Shown here: in pieces, positions 47,001 to 58,300 of the stretch
Position numbering within the stretch: position 1 is the first letter of the stretch
How the letters are laid out: every line of letters begins with the position of its first letter
Assembly: GCA_958299035.1 (NCBI GenBank)
Contig: CATQJL010000305.1
Location: forward strand, 62,406,127-62,470,126
Length of the DNA stretch: 64,000 nucleotides
Direction: 5' to 3'
From: Cylicocyclus nassatus
Lineage: Eukaryota > Nematoda > Chromadorea > Rhabditida > Strongylidae
Translations under genes and position numbers: made by a program
Notes under the pieces: generated by a model
Databases searched by the model: none
What the model was told of the DNA's origin: nothing
What the model saw: only the letters and a program-made list of their open reading frames with translations

Positions 47001-50000
47001 GCACAATCCCGGTATAGAATGAACTGGCAAAAGCAGTACTTCCACGGCACAGTTGCACACATAAAAATAACACGCTGTAAGACTGGATGCTGCACAATAT
47101 GCTAGAGATGTGTTATAAAAACTAGTGTTAGAAGCTTATTCGTTGATTATACTACTATAACAGTGAAAGAATAGAAGTATAAAGTGAATTTAGCACGTAC
47201 TTAGGCATTCTGTGATGTGAGTTTGCACAGCGCACGCGTAACTGGCGCGTTAACCCTCCAGGGTTAGTTTAACCACCAGGGTTCGTTGATGAATACGGCC
47301 ACAGGTTCGTTGATCGATACGGGTGGATCCCGTTCCGTAGTAAACCCTACCCTATGTTGATGAATACGGCCAATGAACCCTGAGGGTTGAACTTACCCTC
47401 CAGGGTTAGTTTAACTCACAGGGTTCGTTGATGAATACGGCCACAGGGTATTAACCCTCAGGGTTCGTTGATGAACGGCCATTGATCTCAACTATGACGC
47501 AATGCGTCCTATACTTTGATTAGTGAAGGATCTTAAGTCGAGTGGCGAACTGGAGTAAAATGCAAATTATTGGGTGTCTTGATGAGCTTCGAGTGAGGTA
47601 ACTATACAAAAAAACATTTCCGAATTTAACTCTCATATCAGCTGAGCGTTCCTTGGAAGAAGTTGTGAGCGTTTGAAAATCAAATTATATACCATCAGTG
47701 CCTCATATACTTGTTTAAACTACTCAAATATGTATTTTCCACGTACTCTCTTCTTTGAACCTGGGCATGTTGTATCGGATATCGTGTATTGTTCTTCTGC
47801 CAGGTTTTGTGGTGGATCTTTAGATCTTACATTTCGACTAATGTCGTCTTCTTCGGAGGTCTGAAAAGGAATTGCGGTGATAGTATCTGTTAGTCTATAC
47901 GAAAACGCCTCATCAGGCTTCCGTCGTTTGAACCTTGTCGAGGCGCAACGTCGACGTCGCCGAATAACAATTCGAAATGGGTTCACCAACCTCTAATCCA
48001 TCCTGGAGTCAGTCCGCACGGAGGTGACGGACATCACTGAGGCTGCTCAGTGAGTCAAGGACTATATATACTGCGCGGTTTAAGATCACATAATCACATA
48101 AGAGGCAAGAGATCAGTCGTTATCGTCACGCGCTCATTTTTTGTTGTTCACGCCCGGATTTCCGCGTAGATCAACGCGGCCTGTAACATTTTTCGTGCTG
48201 AAATCCTGACCTCCTGCGCTAAAAATGTACACTTCACGCTAAAATCGCCACCATCGTATGCCTCAATCACCGTTGGGCAAACATAAGATTGGGGCACACG
48301 GTGACGATTTTAGCGTGAAGTGTACACTTTTAGCGCACGAGGTTAAGATTTCCGCACGAAAAATGCTACAGACCGCGTTAATCTACGCGGAAATCCGGGC
48401 GTGAACAATAAAAATGAGAGCGTGACGATAACGACCGATCTATTGCCTCTTATGTCATTATGTGATCTCAAACCGCACAGTATATATAGTCTTTGACTCA
48501 CTGAGCAGCCTCAGTAATGTCCGTCACATCCGTGCGGTCTACTGACTCCAAGGTGGATTAGAGGTTGGTGAATCCATTTTGGATTGTTTCTCGGCACGTT
48601 GCGCCCAGACGAAGTTCAAACGACGGAAATCTGATGAAGCGTTTGTTCGTGTAGACTAACAGATAATATCATCGCAATTCCTTTTCAGACCTCCGAAGAA
48701 GACGATATTCGTCGAAACGCAAGGTCAATAAAGATCCACCACAAAACCTCGTTGGCAGAAGAACAATACACGATACTCAGATATGTTTTCGGTGTATTTG
48801 TGCATTCCTTGTAGTCAGTACATTGAATACCATGCCAATTATGCACACGCAAGCTGGATTACAAGGCACGTTTTGCATTAGAAGCCTAGGTCACTGACCG
48901 CTCATAGCTTCTTTTGGGGAACAGCTCTGCAGATACGGAAGTCAGATTGGAATCAGTTCATCAAGAAAAAGTTTATAAACATACTCTCGATACATGAACC
49001 CATGACTCTGGTAACCCTCACTTTGAGCGCCATGATAGAACACAACCTTTGCCTAAAAAAAACAAAAAGCCATCCGGGGAGAAGCCCCGAATGTTATAAT
49101 TTTGATTATATCGCAATGAATGTGAATGAAGCAAAAATAGGGAATATTATCTTTAGACCATCTCAGCGAAACCGAGAATCTGCGTTTTCATGGCCTTTTT
49201 TACGCTAAGTAGAAGGTTTCTGTGAACATTTCTCCGGAATTCAGGACGACATTTCCCACCTTAACCTCTTATTTGACTGAAATTGAGTTTCAGAAGTTTT
49301 TAGGGAAGTTGTTGGAGTTGAATAAAAATGCGAAAATTCGCTTAAATCTCGCGCAGAGACTTGCGTACGAAAATGCTGGTTCATTTCGTAAATGAGTATT
49401 TGCAACGCTTGGGACGTTGTCAGTGCTCCTCATCGTGTCATGACGATCAGAATGATGTATAATGTTGCAGAGTTTCGTTGAGACCCCGAGGATTTACGAC
49501 CACAGCTAAATGCCCCTCGTCTGCGTATCCGCTCGCTGCACGCTACCTCGCCATCCCAATCGCGGAGCGCAGGGCATTTGGCTCTGGTATTATTTTCTTC
49601 GTTGTTTCGAATCCAACTTCAACAAGCTATATATCATATATTGAAGAACTTGTTCTCTACTTTCGCGCTGACAACGTCTTAAGACCACATTTTTTGATTT
49701 GAACGAGAAATCCAGCAAAGACCTTGTTTTCGACATCTCTTATTCTTCCCCGTTGAGTTTAACTCTTTTACGCGGCTTTTTCGTCACTCTATAGATCTTG
49801 CATCTGTTCATAAGGACAACGGTCCAGTGCTAATCTCTTCGATTGAAGCGGATTTTCTGTGAAAAATCGTAAAAAAGTGCGTTTTTCTTTACCTTGTTCT
49901 GTTTCAGTGCTTTCGCAGCTATTTTCATTCAGCCTAGATTATCGCTCAGAATAATGAGCGCAACAATTTAGACCACGTCCCAGAGAACGGGAACCACAAT

Positions 50001-53000
50001 GCAGGGGTAAAAATTAAAGGACGCAAAAACTATGTTGGCTTTGACCCGCATTTCGACTTGCTAAGAACAAAACTGAGTTGTTAAATCTGACTTTTCTTGT
50101 TTATCTTCTCTCAATAATCGTTGCTTCCAAAACATGGCTGTTTTTGGAATAAACATAAGCTTTTCCTCGTCTTCCACCGTGTTGTGGATTACTTGGTGGA
50201 GCGAAAACCTGTAATGCTGCAAATGAAAGATAACAAACTTAACTTAACTTGCAGCGTCTTTGTCCGATTTTCAAGAATTTTTTTTGCTCTAGCTGACTGT
50301 TTTGCATCTTCTTTTCTTCTCTGGTTTTATATAGACAACTATCAGTTTTTATGAAGGGCAGATAATCAAACAACCTTCACTTTTGAGGCCTCATCTCTGG
50401 ACTATCGAAGGTATGTTCATAAGGATTTCAACCTAGTCGCCACACTCGAGATCTTTTACAAGTGAGAGGAAAAGAATGGTCGATCCCCCTAAGGTGTAGG
50501 CGTAACTACAGAACCTCCAAGAGCCTTAAAACTTGAGAGTTGTGAATTTGCGTTCCCAAGGATGTCCACTTGCACATGGCATTATAATTTTTGATGACCT
50601 CTAACCTTGACTTTGCCTTTGAGCACGTTTCAAAAAACTATGTTGATATGGTTAGAAATTCTTTCTCTTAAGGAATGGCTGGAAGGAAAACGCACAATCA
50701 ACTCCATAGATCTGGCAGAAGTGCAGATAAACATGACACTTATTCTGCAAAATCTCGATCCGAATGCGATCATGCAGTTCAAAGACTTTCTCAAACTGTA
50801 AGTTTTTGGCCACTGTAGTTGCGAATGAGAGGAAAGGATACCAGTCATAGCTATGATCAGGATGGTTAACGGATCGGATCAAAACTGTCCTGAAAAAAGC
50901 AAAATCTCCTTAGAGATGCGATCCCAGATCAAAGACTAACCGCGCGAAGAATCTGTCACACACGACGTTCGCAGCGCTGCGCCTATTTACAATAGCCTAC
51001 TGTTTGCCACTCCTCCACCGGAATAAATTAAGCTGGCGCAAGATCAGAGTGGAACAATGGTCATTGTTGGACAATTGTTGTGTCTTTACAATGATATTCT
51101 TCTATCGAAAAGAGACCGATTGTAAGAAGCAGGAGACCGTAGTAAACTGGGTGATGCACCTTGTGCCGCACCGGTCCGAAGCGATTCAAATTCTACATCG
51201 AGAAACGAATCGACCATCGCATTACGATGATAGTAATTGATGTGCACACATACATGCAACCGTTATGTATGCACAAAAACATTTCGTTTAACAAGACAGA
51301 CAGAAAAAATTGTTAATCAATTGTTGAAGGCAGTGTTTCATAATCCCGGAATTTGTGCATATTATAAGCCTATCCGATCCCGTGTACTTTACGGGAGAAT
51401 CCGCATGAAAATTACTCTTCAGCTATGACACTTTCTTAGAACCACCAACGGCTACTTTGCTAACTTGCTCAGACATATTTGCGATTTCCTGATTCTATAA
51501 TACACGCTGGGCTGCTTAGGGCTCATCAATTTTACGCATAAAAAGTGTTCCACTAATTCTGTAGGTTGCTCATGAGCCGCTGAAACTGTTTGTGCGAAGT
51601 TGGGATATGGTTGACCTGTTTGCTGTGGCAAGTGCAAAGGCAGTGTCTGAACAAGAAGTCGATTTGAGTTTTGTGCTTACATGGGCCTATTCGCTACGCT
51701 GAATCCAAAGTATTGAAGAACTCATAAACAGTAAATAGGCTCTAACGCAAAAGGGGAGCAACAGATGGCAGGGCTTTCATTCTGTGAAGTCATCACTCTT
51801 CCTTAGGATCGATCCCGGTTCCGATTTATACATCACGCGCTCGCACTTGGCCGGTTGCGATGTAGGGCGGCTAACGGAAGCGAGAAGGTCGCTCCTGAAC
51901 TGAAAGAGTGACTTCACAGGGAGGACTCGCCCACCTGCTAATACTCCTTTCCTGCACTAGAGCCCCTTCTCGTCATTTTCGCGCTCTCCATGTAGGTTTT
52001 CGGATTTAGCATAGCAAGTAGGTCCAGGTTAGCATAAAAGCTTGAAATCGATCTTGTCAAGACACTGCCCTTGAGTACTAATTGCATTTCGAAGGATAGG
52101 TACAGTCTGCTTCAATCGGGATCAGGCCGAAGCGTCAGCGTAAATTTGCGCGCTCACAACGCCAGCGGCCTGCGCTGCATATGCGGCCGTCACAGAGAGC
52201 AAAAGGACTGAAGAGAGAGCAGAGAAGCAAGCCGTGGGCGTGACCGCGAAACCCTAGCGACGCGGACTCCCGCCATGCCAATTTTGGCCTGGTTGGGATT
52301 GGGGCAGACTGTATACGTTTTGCATGACGAAGGGGCAATATCATTGGTCGCGAACGCGGCTTTATTAGCCGCAGAGCGCATGATATGCGGGATTTACAAC
52401 GGTGAGGATACGCGCGCCGCCTTCGCGCCCTCTCAACTAATACTGCTTCTGCGCCCTCTTCATGCAGTAGCCTTTGAATTCATAGACTACCTTATTCAGC
52501 ATTGTTCAGCATGAGCGCATGGTGCAAACTAAAAACTAGAATTCTGTAGCAGACATGCCAAAAATTATGCCCTTTGATTCAACGGAATTGGCGGCTGGAG
52601 TTAGAGGAGTTAGAAGATGGTCAGAGAGCACGCTTGCGAGGGAGACGCAGAATGGGTCGCGGGCGCGAGCGGTCGCCTTCCAGCCGCCAATCTCGTTGAA
52701 TCAAGCGGTAATGGATGAGGAAAGCGAAGAAAAACGAGGCAAGTCGACCTTGATCACTCTCCATAGGTAAATTTTACGCTTTAGTCCGACTTCCGCCAGC
52801 TGCTTGCGGCACGCATGCGTAGCCTCATCCAAAGGTACCCGCGATTGATGCAGGGTAAAGCAGCCCACACATATGTCCTTACATCAAATTAGCACGAATG
52901 GTTACAATTGCTACAATTTTTAACGTTCTTCCTTGTCTTAAGTTTTTCTAACACTTGTTTCAGTGCTATCTCTACTACATTGTCTGCCAAATGCCTTATT

Positions 53001-53135
53001 TTTAGAACATCCTACAACGGGATCCGGATAGGAGTAGAGTCCACCGCTCCTGTAATCAGAAGTCCAAGAGGCTTTCTAATGGTATTGACGGAAGCGAACA
53101 ATTGTCTATTAACAGATCCCTATTTTGACAACTAG
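44083..53135 (+). CDS. F-box protein with FBA_2-type C-terminal domain, 7 exons, 387 aa
   Basis: Exons 44083-44324, 44410-44550, 44600-44732, 44779-44991, 45040-45177, 50673-50797, 52964-53135; every junction agrees in phase, and the sum is 388 codons with TAG. Residues about 25-60 (SDLPVEIKLHILKYLTFPTL...) are an F-box, which binds Skp1 in SCF ubiquitin ligases. The second half matches the nematode F-box-associated FBA_2 layout: KITLFGWKAGMTDEQL, then ITSRAINKLVREWLEGKRT (the N.fik.Wl.G.R signature, formed only across the 5.5-kb intron) and the C-terminal FRTSYNGIRIGVES strand. In Caenorhabditis this is a large, fast-evolving family that probably selects substrates, with links to immunity. 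Intron 3 is 46 bp but intron 5 is 5,495 bp and full of repeats. An alternative end at TAA 45,195 by intron-5 read-through would remove 106 residues. Confidence 0.85.
45410..45660. repeat. ACCCTGAGGGTT palindromic repeat cluster 1 (F-box intron 5)
   Basis: Alternating ATCAACGAACCCTGAGGGTA, GGTTTACTCC and GCGATTAACCCGTAT units in both senses. Superficially telomere-like (GGGTTA), but not a tandem hexamer. Confidence 0.8.
46190..46740. repeat. ACCCTGAGGGTT repeat cluster 2 (F-box intron 5)
   Basis: Denser version of cluster 1, with long inverted relations (AGTGTAAGTTTAACCCTCAG against its mirror) and several GATTAACCCGTATTCATCAA units. Confidence 0.82.
47250..47495. repeat. ACCCTGAGGGTT repeat cluster 3 (F-box intron 5)
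   Basis: Same units, ending in repeated GGTTCGTTGATGAATACGGC. Confidence 0.8.
47780..48775. repeat. 1-kb palindromic element with about 480-bp arms (F-box intron 5)
   Basis: The left half, from ATCGTGTATTGTTCTTCTGC to CTTCACGCTAAAATCG, is mirrored by the right half from CGATTTTAGCGTGAAGTG to GCAGAAGAACAATACACGAT. The centre lies near 48,270 with a loop of about 20-40 bp. The arms agree at roughly 85-90 percent, including CCGCGTAGATCAACGCGG, TATATATA and TTTTCAGACCTCCGAAGAAG blocks. Open frames in the left arm (minus strand) are decayed in the right arm. Confidence 0.92.
48985..50413 (+). repeat. 1.4-kb interspersed repeat, copy 1 (F-box intron 5)
   Basis: From CTCGATACATGAACCC to ACTATCGAAGGTATG; repeated in the same orientation at 57,889-59,210. 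Within it, blocks like TGCCCCTCG...GGGCATTTGGCTCTGG form an inner inverted repeat. Frames (AARYLA, RAFGSG) are conserved only as sequence, with stops in both copies. Confidence 0.85.
52571..52708. mobile_element. MITE of the TTGATTCAAC family (copy 5), F-box intron 6
   Basis: CCTTTGATTCAACGGAATTG and CCAATCTCGTTGAATCAAGC ends; AGAGCACGCTTGCGAGGGAG inside, as in copy 3. 138 bp. Confidence 0.88.
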
Positions 53136-53193
53136 AATGAAAACCATCTATCCATAATCTGCAAACAAGTGTACGATGAAGTAAGAGATGAGC

Positions 53194-53199
53194 AATAAA
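53194..53199 (+). terminator. AATAAA poly(A) signal of the F-box gene
   Basis: AATAAA 59 nt after the TAG stop, a normal distance for a nematode 3-prime end. Confidence 0.6.
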
Positions 53200-53384
53200 G
53201 CCGTATGGTCAAGAAACGCTGGGTTGTAACAGATAGAACTGAGAGCTTCAGCTCACAAACCTGACGAACCGACCACTTTTCTCAAGGTTATTCATCACAA
53301 AGTCATCCGCTGCATGACTTATATGGAGTTTACTCTGAAATACGAACTCTGTCAGCTCTCACAAATATGATGTTTGACGTAATA

Positions 53385-53507
53385 AAGTGCGGTTCATAAT
53401 TATACGAACACCCCAAATTTTGGAAGTTCTTGGGCTTTTTGAGTTTCTCCCAAAAAGTCCAAAAACTTACGAAATTTTGGGTGTTCGTATAATTATGAAC
53501 CGCACTT
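53385..53507. mobile_element. Hairpin MITE, 123 bp, TA-flanked
   Basis: Ends AAGTGCGGTTCATAATTATA and its exact reverse complement, arms of about 50 bp, loop about 20 bp, with TA on each side. Nearly perfect, so young or kept by conversion. Confidence 0.92.
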
Positions 53508-53510
53508 TAT

Positions 53511-55349
53511 ATGATAGCTTATAGCGTGGAACTTTATGCAGTGGTTATCAGACACGTGCTCATATACCTGTAAGGGACGATATGCAAGATATTTTCATAG
53601 GCTATAACTAATGAATGCCAAAGAAAAGAATTGAGTGTGCCATTTTGGGTTTCGTTGAGATTCAAAATCTCTGGTAAGTATTAGGTTTAATGCATGTTCC
53701 TTATCCTGAGGCGGTAGAGGAAATATGAAAACGTTTTGATTATATCATTCGTTTAAGCAAAGCAAGCTCTACAAGATATTACTTGAAATAGCAGAAGGTT
53801 CGATCCATGTGAAGTTTGCGGAGAAAACTTTACAAGTTTTTGAACAACCATCAGATTTCTGTCTAAGTGCGAAGACCAAACTTGGACAAGCATCTACTAT
53901 ACACATAAGGTACTCAAGTGTACGTAAGCCGCGTTTTTTGTGACTGGAAAGTGAAGAATAAAAATAAGACAAAAGTTCAATATTTTTTGTTTTTAATGTT
54001 AGATTTGATATAAAACACCGCTCATAATTCGTCAAAAAAGTCGCCGGACTGCGGCGCACTCCGCCGGAGTGCGCTGCAGTGCGCCGGAGTGCGACGCAGC
54101 CCACTAGAGTGTAGCGGAGTGCGCCGCACATCCTAGAGTCCGAAATCCGCGTCGTATCGCCATATCTCGCCTCAGAATGGACGAAATCTAAACCCGAGTA
54201 TACCGCTCGATTCAGCGCGGCTAGGCGCATCATACATTATGCAGAGGTGCAACAGCCTGTCGATGTATTGCGAGTATACGGTAGGCAGTAAGTTTTCGAC
54301 CAGTTTTACAGATTTTTGTTCGGTTAAATTAGCTAGTGTGCTGATCATCGCCATTGATTTGCTACTGATGGCACATCGTACGAATACTGTTGGAGTATAA
54401 TAAAGAGTCACTTTAAACTTTGATCGATTTGTTCTAAGTCCAGCTCTGGGTATTTCTGATGCTATTGCGTTAATTGAATTCACTGAGGCTCAAGCACAGT
54501 ACGCAGGGATCTGCATGTAAGGTCACTATGATTGCGTTCGAAACGTTGCTCTGATGCCTATCTATCTCATTGTTGACGAATATCATGTTATCATTAACAT
54601 CATTAAATAATAGAACTGTAAACAACCTAAAAAATAAAAGGTACAATTAAACCATATCCAAAGAAAAATCCCTCGATAACGATCCCCTCCCCCTTCCCGA
54701 CCCCTCAAAACGACCCCCAGGTGTGGCATGCCACACCCCACGATTGATCCTAATTATAATCTTTCCGCGACTTTGCATCTCCATCTGGCAAAACTTCTAC
54801 TCGTCCCTTGAGCTTGTAAAGAAACTAGAAATACCGCATCATTTCCATTGGAAATGAAAGCTTTTGAAATGCGTCACCAATTCTGCCTAGAAAAGCAGAA
54901 ATTGATTTTTTTTACCGTATGTCTTCTATAATGTCCATATGTAAAACAGAAGTCACAAAGATGTCACTGCATTTTGAAAATCATTTCTAAAGTTCCCAGC
55001 TTTTAGAATCAATAGTTGATCAGTGCTTGTATTTTTATTTTCACAAAAATCTAAAAATTACGGGTTCTATTCATTCAGCACAACGAGATGTAAAGTAGTA
55101 TGTATTGCTGCCAAATCTTCATCATACAAAAACTTGTAATGTCCACTATATATGCAAAAATATCAAGTTTGAGATTACAAAGGTTCTCAGTTTACCTGAA
55201 GGATATGTACACAATCTATGAGCACGAGGAGATCACAGTTACCCGTAGAGGAGGATAAGATATATATGCTATCTCAGGCGAATGCAAAACCGTCCAGTCT
55301 CTGCGCGCGATGAATGGCCTTTTTGTGTGCTTCGCCAATATCCAGACGA
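53511..55349. other. Intergenic, with uncertain minus-strand frames
   Basis: Minus-strand frames at 54,172-54,483 (KSVKLVENLLPTVYSQYIDR) and 53,769-54,233 overlap a GC-rich tandem stretch (54,040-54,140, CGGAGTGCG units). The first looks protein-like but has no recognised domain or splice partner. A possible minus-strand AATAAA at about 55,030 could serve the GPCR gene. Confidence 0.35.
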
Positions 55350-58300
55350 TCATCTCTGCGATACATGAGACATGAACGACGATCGCATAGTGCGAAAGCT
55401 CCATGAAGACATCACCGATGTACGTTGTGTCATGCCGGATTTCGAGTTTGCATGTGATAAGCGTGAGCTGAAACGCTGATAGTTTCAACCCAATTTGCGA
55501 AATTTGCACATTTCTACCTTTGTTGCTCACAATAGCAGATTAGGAAGAGCCATCTTTTGCACGTTTGTACTAACTTCCTTCTGAACGTTGAAGAAGTCAT
55601 GCAGAATAGTACAACATTGAGCATTTTTCCAGTAAGGACCAACTGATTGGCGACTACAGATGCAATTTGCAGATTGCTGAAGCAGGAAAATAAGATACTA
55701 ACAAATTGAAGCTAGCAAGATTGAAGTGTACCTAGTGGATCCGTAGAGTATTTGATAGACGAACACTATGGCAGATGGACCCTGTGTGAGCGTGAAGCAA
55801 GTAACAATGGCCAACACTGTTGTTGTCATCTTTCGCTCTTGCTCATGGATTGCTTCCGGATTAACATTTACCGAATTGACGAGCAACTCCTGAACTATAT
55901 TTTGGTCACTGTTCCCAAAAATCTTATTTTCTACCCACCTCACAGTTCCTCTTCTTCATCAATTTGATGAGTGAAATATTTATCGCACCCACGGCAAACA
56001 CAGGTAATAATACAGCAAAGGCTGCGTTTAAAAAAACGGACAACTCGATCCACTCTCGAACAAACTCCGACGTCGGATTCTTCTGTTTCCCCCAGTATTG
56101 AAGCACATTTGAGAAACACAGGCCTATTAGCTGAGTTCCGGAGCAGACAGACCATGTCTTGCAGGTATGCGAGACGTGATGATAGCTAGATTATGGAAAG
56201 GTTACGGTTGGATAGTGATTTATAATCAGGGAATGATTTGCATCGTTTGGTCTTCGTTGCGAATTAATCTCTAGTCTCAGCTATTACATTCGAACTCTAT
56301 TCTCATGCATTTCTCGCCTCTTTCTCACAAACCTTTCTGTTGCCTTCTGTGTAGCATAGCTCTCGTAATTCTCAGTCATATTTATTCACGACTTAGTCAG
56401 CTTGCACGCTAGTAATTCGCTGGCGTTTTTTTTTTTGACCCACAACGAAGAAGGACTACAATTGTTACTGATTTTGCGTAAATGGCTGGGAACAGGAACA
56501 GAATTGAGCATAACGCCTCAGAACAATATCAAGAATTATCTCGGAGATGTGAAAACGGAAATAGAAAGAGTAGACTAATCGAAAGCTCCGCTTACCTTGT
56601 CAATACAAATGTAGCGCATAAAATGCATAGCGACACGAAAACGATTTGACGAGACTGAAATTGAGAAGTTGCACAAGTTTACTGAATTCAAATATGATTA
56701 TTATTTTGAGTATTTTTGTAAGGGGCTTTAGCAAGCAATACGCTCTCTGCTGGTTTACGCTGCTGGCCTGAGGTAGGAGCTCCCTCCCATATCGCGGGCT
56801 GTTAATGCATACGAGACTAATTGTAGGTCTCGATTACACTTTTTAGAGTGTGGGCCAAGAAAAATAATCTTATATATAAAGCTGAATGTCTGTTTGTATG
56901 TCTGTCTGTATGTATGTATGTACGTATGTTCCGAATAGAAAATTCCATTTCTGAACCGATTCGGACCAAACTTGGCACACATACGCTACGGGCCCCGGCG
57001 GGTGTCATAGGCTACTTTTCGTCATCGATCGATATCGATTTTATCGATTTTTATCGATTTTTTTGCTGAGTTCACCTACGGGGCTGGGAGTTGGCACAGG
57101 GGGGTAATCGAGCATGGGGATTCCGAATACAATATTGGTTTTCAGGATTATCGATTACTTTTATCGATTTTATCGATTTTTTTGCAAAGTTTGAGCTACG
57201 GGGCTGGGAGTTGGCACAGGGGGGAGCATGCTGATCATCCCCAAGGGGGGTGATCAGCATGCTCGATTACCCCCCTGTACAAACTCCCAGCCCCGCAGGT
57301 CAAACTTTACAAAAAAATCGATAAAATCGATAAAAGTAATGGACGATCCTGAAAACTAATATTGTGTTCGTAATCAGCATGCTCGATTACCCCCCTGTGC
57401 AAAATCCCAGCCTCGCATGTCAAAATTTACAAAAAATCGATAAAATCAATAAAAGTAATCGATAATTCTGAAAACTAATATTGTATTTGGAATCCCCATG
57501 CTCACTTCCCCCCCTTTGCCAACTCCTAGCCCTGTAGGTGAACTCTGCAAAAAAATCGATAAAAATCGGTAAATTCGACATCGATCGATAACGAAAAGTG
57601 GACTGTGACACCCGCCGGGGCCCGAAGTGTATCTGTGCCAAGTTTGGTCCGGATACGGCGGAGCCGGGCAAGCCAGCTAGTAATAAATGATACGCAATGA
57701 TACCGTACGAGGATGGGACTAACGTGTTCTCGAGTGCCGTTTTGAGAGTGAGGGCCGAGATGAACAATAGCCGTAAGCAGTCGTACCGTACTTTTACAGA
57801 TGTCATTATGCCGTACATACATATATTCTCATTTTTTCAACGCATTCTTGTTGAGTCTCGTGATGCGAGGTGCTCCTCAAGCCATACCCTCGATACATAG
57901 AGCCACATACTCTGGTAACCTTCACTTTGAGGGCTATGAGGGGACACAACCTTCACCTGGGAAAAAAACAGAAGTTATCCGGGGCGAAACCCCGGATGTT
58001 ATAATCCTGACTATATCGGAAGAATGTGAATGAACCAAATATAGGAAAGAATATCTGAAGAATGTCTCAGCGAAACCGAGAAACTGCTTTTTTAAAGCCT
58101 TTTTTACGCTGAAAAGAGAATTTCTGTGAAAATTTCCTCAGAATTCAGGACAACGTTCCTCAGTTAGCCTCCTACTTGACCAAAAATGAGTTTCAAAAGT
58201 TTGGAAAGCTGTTGTAGTTGAATTAAAATGAGAAACTGCGCTTAATTATGCGCAGAGAGTCGCGCACGAAAATGCTGGTCTATCTCGTTAGCATGTGACG

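Noticed and set aside
47720..47989. 89-codon frame with SEEDDISRNVRSKDPPQNLA
   Set aside because: It is the left arm of the 1-kb palindrome; the right-arm copy has frameshifts, so no selection on protein is visible.
53769..54483. Two minus-strand frames of 103 and 154 codons
   Set aside because: One crosses a GC-rich tandem repeat; the other is protein-like but could not be linked to a gene or family.
55216..55530. 104-codon minus-strand frame overlapping the end of the GPCR
   Set aside because: A different frame of exon 8 plus 3-prime UTR; the phase-consistent splice gives the Ser/Thr-rich tail and a stop.
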